A stretch of DNA of 62,091 nt from contig WRLK01000012.1 in NCBI GenBank assembly GCA_009777635.1, positions 1-62,091 of the forward strand, written 5' to 3'. This document shows, piece by piece, positions 17,330-26,089 of this stretch. Below the pieces are notes generated by a model, which was given only the letters and a program-made list of their open reading frames with translations, ran no database searches and was not told where the DNA came from. Source of the DNA: Oscillospiraceae bacterium (GTDB lineage: Bacteria; Bacillota; Clostridia; Oscillospirales; Ruminococcaceae). Numbering within the stretch: the first letter of the stretch is position 1; each line of letters opens with the position of its first letter. A program made the translations under genes and the position numbers.

Positions 17330-19159
17330 TTAATCGTTCGATTCAACTTCCCTGTAGTCGGCGTCTACGACGCCGTCGCCGCCGGGGGACGCTCCCACGG
17401 GCTCATCCGCCATATCGGGCTGTGCCTGCGTCTGCTCATACATCTTGGACGACACCTCATACAGCACCTTCTGAAGCTCCTCCTGCTTTTGCTTGATTAA
17501 GTCGAGGTCGCTTCCTTTCAGCGCTTCCTTGAGCGCTTCGCCCTTATCCTTAAGGTTGTTTTTCTCGTCGTCGGAAAGCTTGTCGGACATATCGTTAAGC
17601 GCTTTTTCGCTTTGGAATAGCATCTGGTCGGCGCCGTTGCGAAGCTCGGCCTCCTCACGGCGTTTTTTGTCCTCCGCCGCGTGTTCTTCCGCTTCCTTAA
17701 CGGCCTTTTCTATGTCGTCCTTGCTCATGTTCGTCGACGACGTGATGGTGATATGCTGTTCCTTTCCGGTGCCCATATCCTTGGCGGATACGTTTACGAT
17801 GCCGTTCGCGTCGATGTCGAAGGTAACCTCGATCTGCGGCACGCCTCTCGGCGCCGGCGGGATGTTGTCAAGATGGAAGCGGGAAAGCGTCTTGTTGCCG
17901 CTCGCCATTTCGCGCTCGCCCTGAAGGACATGGACCTCAACGGAGGTCTGGCCGTCCGCCGCGGTCGAGAATATCTGTGATTTTTTAGTCGGGATTGTTG
18001 TGTTGCGATCGATGATTTTTGTAAACACGCCGCCCAAGGTCTCAAGGCCGAGTGAAAGCGGGGTTACGTCAAGCAGCAGCAGGCCCTTTACGTCGCCGCC
18101 GAGCACGCCGCCCTGAATCGCTGCGCCTATAGCCACACATTCGTCCGGGTTGATGCCTTTAAACGGCTCTTTGCCGAAGAATCCCTTTACAGCGTCCTGA
18201 ACGGCGGGGATACGCGTCGATCCGCCGACAAGCAGGATCTTGTGGATATCCGAAGGCTTTAAGCCGGAATCGCTCATCGCCCGGCGGACAGGCCCCATCG
18301 TCGCTTCGACAAGGTCAGCGGTAAGCTCGTTGAATTTCGCGCGCGTAACCGTGACGTCAAGGTGCTTCGGACCGGATGCGTCCGCCGTGATAAACGGCAG
18401 GTTCACATTCGCGCCGGTCATGCCCGAAAGCTCGATCTTCGCTTTTTCCGCGGCTTCCTTAAGCCTCTGCATCGCCATTTTGTCGTTTCTTAAATCAATT
18501 CCACTGTCTTTCTTAAACTCGTCTGCAAGATATCCGATGACGCGCTCGTCAAAATCGTCGCCGCCGAGCTTATTGTTGCCGGCGGTCGCAAGAACTTCCT
18601 GAACGCCGTCGCCCATCTCGATGATGGATACGTCGAACGTACCGCCGCCAAGGTCGTAGACCACGACCTTCTGGTCGTTTTCCTTGTCCATGCCGTAAGC
18701 TAGGGCCGCGGCCGTGGGCTCGTTGATGATACGCTTTACGTCAAGCCCCGCGATTCTGCCGGCGTCCTTCGTGGCTTGGCGCTGCGCGTCCGTAAAGTAA
18801 GCGGGAACCGTGATGACGGCTTCCGTTACCGGCTGGCCCAGATACGCCTGCGCGTCGTCTTTCAGCTTTTGCAGGACCATCGCGGAAATCTGCTGAGGCG
18901 TATATGTTTTCCCGTCGATTTTCGTGTCGTAGTTCTCGCCCATACGGCGTTTGATAGACATCACCGTGCGGTCGGGATTCGTGATGGACTGACGCTTTGC
19001 GACGGTGCCTACCATGCGCTCGCCGTCTTTTGAAAACGCAACGACGCTCGGCGTAGTCCTCGCCCCCTCCGGGTTTGGGATTACGACAGCCTCGCCGCCT
19101 TCCATAACGGCAAGGCATGAATTCGTTGTACCTAAATCTATACCGATTATCTTTCCCAT
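17330..19159 (-). CDS. dnaK: Chaperone DnaK (Hsp70)
   Basis: 609 residues. The N-terminal ATPase domain starts [20 protein letters not shown] and contains [13 protein letters not shown] and [14 protein letters not shown]. The substrate-binding domain follows from about residue 360, with the lid and a C-terminal acidic tail ([11 protein letters not shown]). It lacks the extra segment of proteobacterial DnaK near residue 80, as is usual in Firmicutes. AGGAGG 8 bases before the ATG is the ribosome-binding site. The 82-base gap to grpE is strongly AT-rich but contains no promoter I can support. Confidence 0.97.
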   Translation of the reverse strand: MGKIIGIDLGTTNSCLAVMEGGEAVVIPNPEGARTTPSVVAFSKDGERMVGTVAKRQSITNPDRTVMSIKRRMGENYDTKIDGKTYTPQQISAMVLQKLKDDAQAYLGQPVTEAVITVPAYFTDAQRQATKDAGRIAGLDVKRIINEPTAAALAYGMDKENDQKVVVYDLGGGTFDVSIIEMGDGVQEVLATAGNNKLGGDDFDERVIGYLADEFKKDSGIDLRNDKMAMQRLKEAAEKAKIELSGMTGANVNLPFITADASGPKHLDVTVTRAKFNELTADLVEATMGPVRRAMSDSGLKPSDIHKILLVGGSTRIPAVQDAVKGFFGKEPFKGINPDECVAIGAAIQGGVLGGDVKGLLLLDVTPLSLGLETLGGVFTKIIDRNTTIPTKKSQIFSTAADGQTSVEVHVLQGEREMASGNKTLSRFHLDNIPPAPRGVPQIEVTFDIDANGIVNVSAKDMGTGKEQHITITSSTNMSKDDIEKAVKEAEEHAAEDKKRREEAELRNGADQMLFQSEKALNDMSDKLSDDEKNNLKDKGEALKEALKGSDLDLIKQKQEELQKVLYEVSSKMYEQTQAQPDMADEPVGASPGGDGVVDADYREVESND

Positions 19160-19241
19160 TATAAAATCCTCCTAATTTGTGTATATAATTTATTTGTTTG
19201 ATTATATAATTTGCATGATTGTTTATATTATAATCTTACCG

Positions 19242-19784
19242 TTAATTCGCGGTTTGCACCATTGCATATCTTATGATTTTATCGCCCATCTTGTATCCCT
19301 TCTGCAAAACGGCGGCGACTACGTTTTCGCCGAGCTCCTCGTCTTCAATGTGCATAACCGCGTTGTGGTATTCGGGATTGAATTCTTCGCCGGGTTTGCC
19401 GATTTCCTCGACGCCCATTGACTCTAAGGTCTCTTTTAAGCTTTGGTAAATAAGATCGAATCCTTTGCCGAAATCGTCGTCGGGACGCGGAAATCCCGCC
19501 GCGCGTTCAAAGTTGTCAAGTACCGGCAAAAACTTTGCCACCGTCGAAGCCGCGGCGCTTTGGTACGCGTCGCCGCGCTCCTTTTGCGTGCGCTTGCGGA
19601 AGTTGTCGTATTCCGCCATAAGCCTTAAATGCTTATCGTTTAACTCGTCAATCTTTTTGTTTAAAGCCTCCGTCTCGGACATTTGCGGTGTTTCAGCTTC
19701 ATTTTGTTCTTCGGCTTCCGGCTGCTCTGCTTCCTCTAAAGGCAGCTCGTCGTCAAAGGCCATGTCCTGCTCGTTTTTGTTCAA
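19242..19784 (-). CDS. grpE: Nucleotide exchange factor GrpE
   Basis: 180 residues. An acidic disordered N-terminus (ELPLEEAEQPEAEEQNEA) is followed by a long helix (KIDELNDKHLRLMAEYDNF) and the conserved beta domain, including MGVEEIGKPGEEFNPEYHN and the C-terminal VLQKGYKMGDKIIR. It stimulates ADP release from DnaK. It lies between hrcA (18-base gap) and dnaK in the standard Firmicutes order. Confidence 0.95.
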   Translation of the reverse strand: MNKNEQDMAFDDELPLEEAEQPEAEEQNEAETPQMSETEALNKKIDELNDKHLRLMAEYDNFRKRTQKERGDAYQSAAASTVAKFLPVLDNFERAAGFPRPDDDFGKGFDLIYQSLKETLESMGVEEIGKPGEEFNPEYHNAVMHIEDEELGENVVAAVLQKGYKMGDKIIRYAMVQTAN

Positions 19785-19802
19785 GTCAAGTCTCCTCCCG
19801 TT

Positions 19803-20834
19803 TTATTCCTCATCTATCTCATACGTGTCTGAAAGCAGCTCGCCGAGCGTGCTCGCGAAATATTCAAGATGCGGGATGATCTTCGCGTAATCAAGCCGCA
19901 CGGGGCCGATCAGCCCGACTGTCCCGGCCTTTTGCCCGTGGATGCTGTAGCTTGTTGAAACAAGGGACGCGCCTGACAGCTCCATAGACGTGTTTTCCTT
20001 GCCGATTAGAATTTTAAAATCCTTGTTCGAATCAAACAGGGATTGAATCCGCTCGCGGCTTTCAAGCATAACCATCAGGTCTCTGACAAGCTGCGAAAGC
20101 TCCCCGTATTCAAGCAGCTTAGCGCTTCCCGAAATGTAGTACTGACCGTCGTTTATCTCCTTGCACAGCTCGAATATCGCTACAAGCAGCGAGGTAAACA
20201 GGCTTGAGTATTCGCCGAGCGTCACCGAAACGGAGCTGATATAATCCGACGTGATGGTATCGATGCTGCGGCCCGCAAGGCGCGAGTTTGAGAATTTGCT
20301 GAAAAACTCGATAAGCTCCTGAGTGACCTTGAAGTCCACGCGGCAAACCTTGCTTTTGATCACGCCGTTGCTGGCTACAATCATGATCACAACGGTCCCG
20401 GGACCGACCGCAATCAGCTCGACCCGCCTTACAAGCACATTCTTCGGGGTTATAGAGCTTGTGACGGTGGCGCAGTTCGTGTATCCCGAAAGCGCTTCCG
20501 CCGCATCCTCCAGCAGCTTTTCAGGGTCGGGGTCGCGCACGTTAAACAGCGAATTGATCTCATTTTTTTCGCTTTCGGTGAGCGGCTTGCACTTCATCAG
20601 CGAATCGATGTATTCGCGGTATCCCAAATGAGAGGGCACACGCCCCGCCGAGGTGTACGGCTGCTCAAGATATCCGCGCTCAAAAAGCCACGCCATTTCG
20701 CTTCTTATTGTCGCGGACGAAACGTTCATCTCAAGCTGCCCGCTTAAAAGCTTCGAGCCGACGGGCTCCCCCGTTTTGATGTAGTTTTCCACGATCGCGG
20801 CCAGTATTTGCCGTCTGCGCTGGCTTAAATTCAT
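19803..20834 (-). CDS. hrcA: Heat-inducible transcription repressor HrcA
   Basis: 343-residue repressor that binds CIRCE and is kept active by GroEL. The N-terminal winged helix reads LSQRRRQILAAIVENYI, then GEPVGSKLL and SSATIRSEMAWLFERGYL. A GAF-like dimerisation core follows. The ATG at 20834 has AGAGGTGA 8 bases upstream; a GTG at 20846 overlaps that site and is rejected. The gene is first in the operon and is autoregulated through the CIRCE element between its promoter and start. Confidence 0.95.
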   Translation of the reverse strand: MNLSQRRRQILAAIVENYIKTGEPVGSKLLSGQLEMNVSSATIRSEMAWLFERGYLEQPYTSAGRVPSHLGYREYIDSLMKCKPLTESEKNEINSLFNVRDPDPEKLLEDAAEALSGYTNCATVTSSITPKNVLVRRVELIAVGPGTVVIMIVASNGVIKSKVCRVDFKVTQELIEFFSKFSNSRLAGRSIDTITSDYISSVSVTLGEYSSLFTSLLVAIFELCKEINDGQYYISGSAKLLEYGELSQLVRDLMVMLESRERIQSLFDSNKDFKILIGKENTSMELSGASLVSTSYSIHGQKAGTVGLIGPVRLDYAKIIPHLEYFASTLGELLSDTYEIDEE

Positions 20835-20850
20835 ACTTGATCTCACCTCT

Positions 20851-20877
20851 TTAGCACTCTATGCGCACGAGTGCTAA
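20851..20877 (-). promoter_or_regulatory. CIRCE operator (HrcA binding site) of hrcA-grpE-dnaK-dnaJ
   Basis: Perfect consensus TTAGCACTC (20851-20859), a 9-base spacer, then GAGTGCTAA (20869-20877). It lies between the hrcA promoter and the ribosome-binding site, where HrcA would block transcription. Confidence 0.96.
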
Positions 20878-20881
20878 ATTT

Positions 20882-20910
20882 AATTTATCATATTTTTCAA
20901 GTTTTGTCAA
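20882..20910 (-). promoter_or_regulatory. Promoter of the hrcA operon
   Basis: On the minus strand TTGACA (20905-20910), a 17-base spacer and TAAATT (20882-20887). CIRCE begins immediately downstream, at the expected transcription start. Confidence 0.75.
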
Positions 20911-20926
20911 GCGCATTAACAAATTA

Positions 20927-20954
20927 TTTACAAAAAATCTGGCACTCATATAAT
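20927..20954 (+). promoter_or_regulatory. Promoter of the TPR protein gene, overlapped by a CIRCE-like palindrome
   Basis: TTTACA (20927-20932), a 16-base spacer and TATAAT (20949-20954). The TATAAT sits in the 9-base spacer of the palindrome at 20938-20966. Confidence 0.6.
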
Positions 20955-20966
20955 TAGAGTGCCAGA
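20938..20966 (+). promoter_or_regulatory. CIRCE-like inverted repeat over the TPR gene promoter
   Basis: Arms TCTGGCACTC (20938-20947) and GAGTGCCAGA (20957-20966) are perfect complements separated by 9 bases. The inner GCACTC-N9-GAGTGC and the spacing are those of CIRCE; the outer bases differ (CTG instead of TTA). HrcA or a related repressor could bind here, but this is inference. Confidence 0.6.
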
Positions 20967-21037
20967 TCGCCTGTGTGATATAATACTCTGTTTTTTTTGT
21001 CCGAATTGTGTTACGATAGAGGCGGCGGTGAGCAAAC

Positions 21038-24034
21038 GTGGAAAAACATTCGCAGGGCAATACGAAGCCGATGGAGGATGCAGCCCTTTCTCTGCATGAA
21101 AACGTGGAGGAGGCCGCTTTACTGCGCCGTCAAATATCGTCGTTTTCGCTTCGCGGGGATTACAAAGGCGCTGCCAAGTTTATTGAAGACAACATAAAAA
21201 GCCTGTATCAGGCCGAGCGCTGGCCGGATATATTCTTCACTGTTTTGCGGACATACCGGCGTTTTTTCACGTCGCTAGGCCTAAACGAAACGCTTGAAGC
21301 GCATTTGACGGAGCTGCTTAAAAAGAACGGTATCCCCTTTGTTTTTGTGCATCTTTTGCGCGGCGCCGACAGCAGCATCGTGTGGAGCGCCGATTATTTC
21401 AAGGATTTCGCGGTGCTAAACGAGCTTGACGGGGACCTTGAAACAGCGCTTTCATACTGCGATTTGGCGCTTAAGATCGACCCTGCAAACTCAACGGTGC
21501 ATACGGTGCGCGGCTGGATGCTCGACCATATGGGAAGGCCGCTTGAAGCCGTTGAGATGTACCGTCAGGCAATCGAGCTGAACGATGCCGCCCACGGCGC
21601 GATAAACTCGCTTGCTAAGCACTGCGCCGGGAAAAATCCCCAGCAAGCGCTCGAGCTTGTGAACAGGGCGATCGAGCTTTCACCGACGGACGGCGCTTAC
21701 TACGACACGAAAGCAAAAATCCTGATGCTCCTAGACGATACCGATGGCGCCGTCACGTGTTACGACCTTGCGATGTCGGCGTCGCCGTATACGGCCGATT
21801 ACCCGTACCATAAAGCGGAGCTCCTGCTTTCATCCGGCAGGGAAATTGCCGCGGTCGCCATGTTCAAAAAAGCGGTTGCCCTCGATGACAAGCATATACC
21901 GAGTCTCTGGCGGCTTGCGGTCTTGTACCAGGAATCCCAGCCGGAGCTTGCGCTTTCCTACGCAAATGCGGTCGTCGCCCTCGATGGCGAAAACAAAGAA
22001 GCCAAGCTTATTAAATGTAGATTGTTAAGCCAAATTGGCGACGAGTCGGCAGCCGCGGTGGAATACAAAAAACTGGTTCTGGAGATGCCGAAAAACCACG
22101 AGGCCTGCGCGGGGCTTGCATCGCTGTTGGTCATAAGCGAGCCTGAGTCGGCGGTTTTGTACTACAACAAGGCCATCTCCATTGCGCCGAAAACTGCCGA
22201 ATACCATATGGGTAAAGCCCGCGCGCTCGAAAACCTTGAGCAGGTACAGGCCGCGATAAAAGAATACCGCACGGTGATTTCGGCCGACAAAAATAATGCC
22301 CGCGCTTACGGGCGGCTTGCGTCCCTGCTCGCGGACACGAAGCCGAAAGAGGCGGTCGAATGCTACACAAAGGCAATCGCCATTATGCCTGAAAACGCCT
22401 TTTATTACGCCGCGAAGGCCGAGCTTTTGATGAAAACGAAAAACGGCAAGGCCGAGGCGATCGCGTGTTTTAGCGAGGCCTCAAAGCATGACCCGAACAA
22501 CGGGCAGCTTCACATACATATCGCAAGGCTGCTGGAAGAAACCGGAAACGTCGCAAGCGCCGGGGAACATTACCGGCGCGCCGTAACATCCGGAAGAAGC
22601 GACGCCGATACGTTTTACCGCCTTGCAAGGCTGACCTTCAGCGCGGAGCCGGACGTTGCGCTCATGCATATCAACAGCGCCCTCAGCCTTGACGGAACAA
22701 ACGCGGATTACTATTACCTGAAAGCCCAGGTCCTAAACGCGCTGGGGCATAACAAGGGCGCTCTTAAAACGTTGACGGATTCACTTTCGGCGGACGGCAA
22801 AAACCCGGAGATTTTAAACGAGCTCTCGGCGCTCACAGGCAAGAAAAGCCCGCGCTTATCGCTTGCGTACCTAAACCGTGCAATCGAGCTTCAGCCTGAT
22901 AACGCGGATTATTTATGCGCCCGCTCCGATTTGTATTTACGGCTTTCAGAAACAGAAAAAGCAAAAAGCCAGTACGAGGAAGTTTTGAGGCTTGAGCCAA
23001 AAAACCACGCGGCACTTTTCGGGTTTGCGCGGTGCCTTGCCGCAAACCAAGATTCGCACGCGCTTGATTCATTTAACAAGGCCATCGCTTTAGAGCCCAA
23101 GATCGCCGCCTATTATGCATGTAAAGCTGATTTCCTCTTAGAACGCCGCGATTTTGCTGCCGCCGTTTCGGTTTATGACCAAGCCCTTGCGATCGAACCG
23201 GACAACTGGGAATACATCTTTGGGAAAGCAAAGGCACTGGAAGCGTCCGGGCGTCTTTTAAAAGCGGCGGAGTATTACGGGCAAGCGGCGCAGCTTGCCC
23301 CCGAATGCGCTGAAGCTTTGGGGCATGCCGGCATCCTGCTCGCGGAACACGATCCCGCGAAAGCCATCGAGTACTTAAACCGCGCAATCGCACTTTCGCC
23401 GGAAGATTACACGTACCGCGCCTTTCGCGGCAAGGCTCTTATGCTGCTCGGCTCCGCCGATTTGGCGCTGGAGGAATACAAGGAAGCGGCAAAGCTCGGC
23501 GGCGAAACGGCCGAGACATATTACGGGCTCGCTTCGATACTGCGCAAGACGCAGCCGGAAACAGCGCTTGGTTACTGCCTTCGCGCCATCAAAGAAAACA
23601 CCGCTATTCCGGAATATCATCTGCTTTGCGGCGAATTGTACGACGCCTTAAATCTGGAAACGGCGGCGCTCGGGCAATACAACAAGGCCTTGTCGCTTAA
23701 GGCTGATTACCATGAAGCGCTTGAAAGGATTGCCGATATGCAGATTTTGCACGGCGGACCCGGCGCGCTTAACGCCGTTAACACGGCGCTTCAAAGCAGC
23801 TCTAAATGCAGCCATTGCCTTATGTTAAAGATAGGGCTGCTTGAAAAGGATACGGAATCGGACCACACGGATGAAATCATCGGATACCTTGAAGCGGTGC
23901 TTGACTCGGAGCCCGCCCGGATACCTGAAAGGCGAAAGCTCATCGCGTTACTGCAAAAAAAACGTATGTACAGGCGGTACGTGACGGAAAAGCTCAAGCT
24001 AAATAAGCTTTTGAAAAGTGAAAAGGAAGCCTAA
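21038..24034 (+). CDS. Large TPR repeat protein
   Basis: 998 residues with no signal peptide or membrane segment. From about residue 130 to the end it consists of roughly two dozen tandem 33-34 residue TPR units, recognisable by recurring patterns such as ALSYCDLALKIDPAN, ALDSFNKAIALEPKIAAYY and AIEYLNRAIALSPEDYTYR. TPR arrays bind protein partners; no enzymatic domain is visible. The start is a GTG preceded by GGTGA 6 bases upstream. It is divergent from hrcA and its promoter overlaps a CIRCE-like palindrome, suggesting a link to heat-shock control. The gene ends in a strong terminator and is alone in its unit. Confidence 0.85.
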   Translation: MEKHSQGNTKPMEDAALSLHENVEEAALLRRQISSFSLRGDYKGAAKFIEDNIKSLYQAERWPDIFFTVLRTYRRFFTSLGLNETLEAHLTELLKKNGIPFVFVHLLRGADSSIVWSADYFKDFAVLNELDGDLETALSYCDLALKIDPANSTVHTVRGWMLDHMGRPLEAVEMYRQAIELNDAAHGAINSLAKHCAGKNPQQALELVNRAIELSPTDGAYYDTKAKILMLLDDTDGAVTCYDLAMSASPYTADYPYHKAELLLSSGREIAAVAMFKKAVALDDKHIPSLWRLAVLYQESQPELALSYANAVVALDGENKEAKLIKCRLLSQIGDESAAAVEYKKLVLEMPKNHEACAGLASLLVISEPESAVLYYNKAISIAPKTAEYHMGKARALENLEQVQAAIKEYRTVISADKNNARAYGRLASLLADTKPKEAVECYTKAIAIMPENAFYYAAKAELLMKTKNGKAEAIACFSEASKHDPNNGQLHIHIARLLEETGNVASAGEHYRRAVTSGRSDADTFYRLARLTFSAEPDVALMHINSALSLDGTNADYYYLKAQVLNALGHNKGALKTLTDSLSADGKNPEILNELSALTGKKSPRLSLAYLNRAIELQPDNADYLCARSDLYLRLSETEKAKSQYEEVLRLEPKNHAALFGFARCLAANQDSHALDSFNKAIALEPKIAAYYACKADFLLERRDFAAAVSVYDQALAIEPDNWEYIFGKAKALEASGRLLKAAEYYGQAAQLAPECAEALGHAGILLAEHDPAKAIEYLNRAIALSPEDYTYRAFRGKALMLLGSADLALEEYKEAAKLGGETAETYYGLASILRKTQPETALGYCLRAIKENTAIPEYHLLCGELYDALNLETAALGQYNKALSLKADYHEALERIADMQILHGGPGALNAVNTALQSSSKCSHCLMLKIGLLEKDTESDHTDEIIGYLEAVLDSEPARIPERRKLIALLQKKRMYRRYVTEKLKLNKLLKSEKEA

Positions 24035-24059
24035 ACGCCCGGCATAAAGCCGGGCGTTT
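24033..24059 (+). terminator. Intrinsic terminator after the TPR gene
   Basis: An 11-bp perfect stem AAACGCCCGGC / GCCGGGCGTTT (24033-24043 with 24049-24059), followed by GAGTTTT. The stop codon is within the 5-prime arm. Confidence 0.8.
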
Positions 24060-24093
24060 GAGTTTTGATCGCTTTGTTTTCAGCCTGAAGCTT

Positions 24094-24969
24094 TTAATCC
24101 AGCGGTTCGACATGGATCGTTGCTATCATATCAAATTTTTCTTTAATCATGTTTTCGATATCGGTTGCTACCTTATGCCCGTTTTCAATTGTTATATCTT
24201 TATCCAGCATGATGTGTAAGGTCAATTCTTTCTGCGAAATATAATCATGCATATGGAAATGATGGAGCTTTAAATCATCGTAATATAATTTTTTGGCTTC
24301 GATGTTTATTTCGTCTATTAAATCCTGCTCCGGCTCTTCGCCCAACAGCTTTGTGATGGATTCCTTAATAATTTGATAGGACGCGTATAATATCAAAAGC
24401 GCGCAGATCATTCCGAGGATGCTGTCCATCCACCAAAATTGCGGCGCTATCATCGACGCGATTATACCGATCAGCACAACTACCGATGAAAACGCGTCGG
24501 ACAGGTGATGCCAGCCGTCCGCTTTTACAATCGCGTTCTCCGTTTTCCGCCCGAGATAAAACGCGTATAGTGACAGCAGCGTCTTCATGGCGATCGATAT
24601 GACTGTCACCACAACGGCAAGCGTGCCATATGTAACGCTTTCCCGGTTTTGGAATCTTTCTATTGAGCCTGTTAAAAATTCATAGGCAATAATACCGAGC
24701 AGAAACGCAATGAAGATAGTGGAAATCTGCTCCCACCGCCCGTGCCCGAAAGGGTGTTCCTTGTCGGGCTTCCTAGACGCAAGCTTTGCCGCAAACACAA
24801 CGAATACCGATGACAGCGAATCTGACATGGTATGCCACGCGTCCGCTATCAATGCAATCGACCCGGTAACCATGCCGGCCCAAAATTTTAAAGCAAATAA
24901 GACGGCGTTTATGATAATAGATATAATCCCTTCCAGAATTTGTGATTTTGTTTTCTCCCTGTTCATCAT
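24094..24969 (-). CDS. Cation diffusion facilitator family metal-efflux transporter
   Basis: 291 residues. Six membrane segments carry the family metal site: ALIADAWHTMSDS supplies the HxxxD pair and ADGWHHLSDAFSS the second one. The cytoplasmic C-terminal domain ends with a metal-binding beta domain (LKLHHFHMHDYI and MIATIHVEP). It exports divalent metals in exchange for protons. The riboswitch upstream suggests Ni2+, Co2+ or possibly Fe2+ as the relevant ion. The ATG at 24969 has AGGAGGT 3 bases upstream; the ORF extended to 25041 would run into the riboswitch and is rejected. Confidence 0.9.
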   Translation of the reverse strand: MMNREKTKSQILEGIISIIINAVLFALKFWAGMVTGSIALIADAWHTMSDSLSSVFVVFAAKLASRKPDKEHPFGHGRWEQISTIFIAFLLGIIAYEFLTGSIERFQNRESVTYGTLAVVVTVISIAMKTLLSLYAFYLGRKTENAIVKADGWHHLSDAFSSVVVLIGIIASMIAPQFWWMDSILGMICALLILYASYQIIKESITKLLGEEPEQDLIDEINIEAKKLYYDDLKLHHFHMHDYISQKELTLHIMLDKDITIENGHKVATDIENMIKEKFDMIATIHVEPLD

Positions 24970-24978
24970 AATACCTCC

Positions 24979-25030
24979 TAAAAAATAAAGAAACGCACCT
25001 GCGGAACATTTTACTGTCCCACAGATGCGC
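24979..25030 (-). terminator. Intrinsic terminator of the NiCo riboswitch expression platform
   Basis: On the minus strand a 16-bp stem (25015-25030 with 24993-25008, a few G-U pairs) with loop GTAAAA, followed by TTTCTTTATTTTTT (24979-24992). Its 5-prime arm is the 3-prime end of the riboswitch aptamer (GCGCATCTGTGGGACA), so ligand-bound aptamer and terminator are mutually exclusive. Confidence 0.85.
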
Positions 25031-25101
25031 ATATAACTCATCTGCTGCCTTTGTATCGCGGCCCGGCGATATAAACCGCAAAGGTTTACCGCCTGTTCAG
25101 T
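25013..25101 (-). ncRNA. NiCo (czcD) riboswitch aptamer
   Basis: From memory, the leader resembles the published czcD/NiCo class closely. The minus strand reads ACTGAACAGGCGG near 25101, GCCGGGCCGCG in the middle, then GGCAGCAGATGAG and CATCTGTGGGACAGT at 25013-25020. ACTG pairs with CAGT to close the aptamer. This class binds Ni2+ or Co2+ (Fe2+ has also been proposed) and turns on efflux genes. The overlap with a terminator predicts transcription antitermination on metal binding. Confidence 0.88.
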
Positions 25102-25118
25102 TAGATAGACTTTTTATC

Positions 25119-25147
25119 ATTATACAATACACTTTCCCGCATTTCAA
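25119..25147 (-). promoter_or_regulatory. Promoter of the riboswitch-controlled efflux gene
   Basis: On the minus strand TTGAAA (25142-25147), a 17-base spacer and a consensus TATAAT (25119-25124). Transcription would start about 10 bases before the aptamer. Confidence 0.8.
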
Positions 25148-25166
25148 GTACTTTTAATATTAAATT

Positions 25167-26033
25167 TTAGTGATTCATAAAAGAATGCCCGCCGCCGTTG
25201 TCTATGATATACCGCGCGTAAAGCGCATACGCCGCCATATAGTACGGCACAACAAAAAACAGGGGAATGAAAAATACGCAAAGCAAAAACCATCCGATAA
25301 ATGAAAGCGAAAACAACAATATGCGAAACCTGTAACCTTTTGTATACTGTATCGACATTTTGATCGCTTTGCCGACGGTGATTTCGTCATCGGCGCCGAC
25401 AAGGTACGCCACAAGCGCGTAACGGTTGACAAACGCGCAGAAAAACACGGTAGCCGCCAAAAACATCAGCACGGAAAAAACAACGCCGGCGGACGCCGCC
25501 ATCCTTTCCAGCCTGAGCGAGTCGTCCTCCGCGCTGAGAAAGTAGACGGACGTCAACATAACGGCGCTTGGCAGCGCGTAAAACAAAACCGCCCAAAGCG
25601 TCGTGCGTATACCGATGCTGATGTCGTACCAAACCGCCCTTAAGTATGCTTTCGGCGTTTCAAAAAAGTAAAAGGCCTCCGTGATGGACGGGTTGCCGCC
25701 ATGCACGATCCTGAAATACCAGCGTATCACGCCGAGTGAAAGCGGAAATATCAAAAGAAGCTGGAGCAATGCGGCGGCCCCGATAATCGCCCATTCCGCC
25801 GTGGAATTTACTATGACATCGCTGAGTATCTGTGTATATTCACTTTGGTTTTCGGCGTAATACGGAACCCTGTCAACCGCGGGCCCTAAGACAAACATTC
25901 CGACGGCGGCCTGCTGAAGCACGTTGATTACCCCGTTCGCCCCAATTTGGATCAGCAGAATCAGCATGCCGCCGATCCAGTGACCGCGCATGGCAAGCTT
26001 TGCGTTTTTCTTTAGCGCCAGAAAAAGTCCCAT
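25167..26033 (-). CDS. DUF975 family polytopic membrane protein
   Basis: 288 residues with about five or six membrane segments. The C-terminal pattern (AIKMSIQYTKGYRF, then LLFSLSFIGWFLLCVFF and VPYYMAAYALYARYI) is typical of DUF975 membrane proteins, whose function is unknown. The ATG at 26033 follows AGGAGA by 7 bases; an upstream in-frame start at 26084 lies in the dispersed repeat and is rejected. It lies 55 bases after the cobO gene, probably in one unit. Confidence 0.75.
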   Translation of the reverse strand: MGLFLALKKNAKLAMRGHWIGGMLILLIQIGANGVINVLQQAAVGMFVLGPAVDRVPYYAENQSEYTQILSDVIVNSTAEWAIIGAAALLQLLLIFPLSLGVIRWYFRIVHGGNPSITEAFYFFETPKAYLRAVWYDISIGIRTTLWAVLFYALPSAVMLTSVYFLSAEDDSLRLERMAASAGVVFSVLMFLAATVFFCAFVNRYALVAYLVGADDEITVGKAIKMSIQYTKGYRFRILLFSLSFIGWFLLCVFFIPLFFVVPYYMAAYALYARYIIDNGGGHSFMNH

Positions 26034-26063
26034 TGTCAAATCTCCTGTCGGCAGGCTAGGGAA

Positions 26064-26089
26064 CGTGTTCCCACTACCGCTCAACGCCC
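26064..26089. repeat. Short dispersed palindromic repeat, copy 2
   Basis: Exact 26-base match to 14851-14876. Flanks TAGGG (left) and CCCTA (right) extend the pairing. Its right end supplies the first base of the minus-strand stop codon of the cobO gene. Confidence 0.6.

Noticed and set aside
19160-19241. Internal promoter between grpE and dnaK
   Set aside because: The stretch is AT-rich with several TATAAT-like hexamers but none with a supporting -35.
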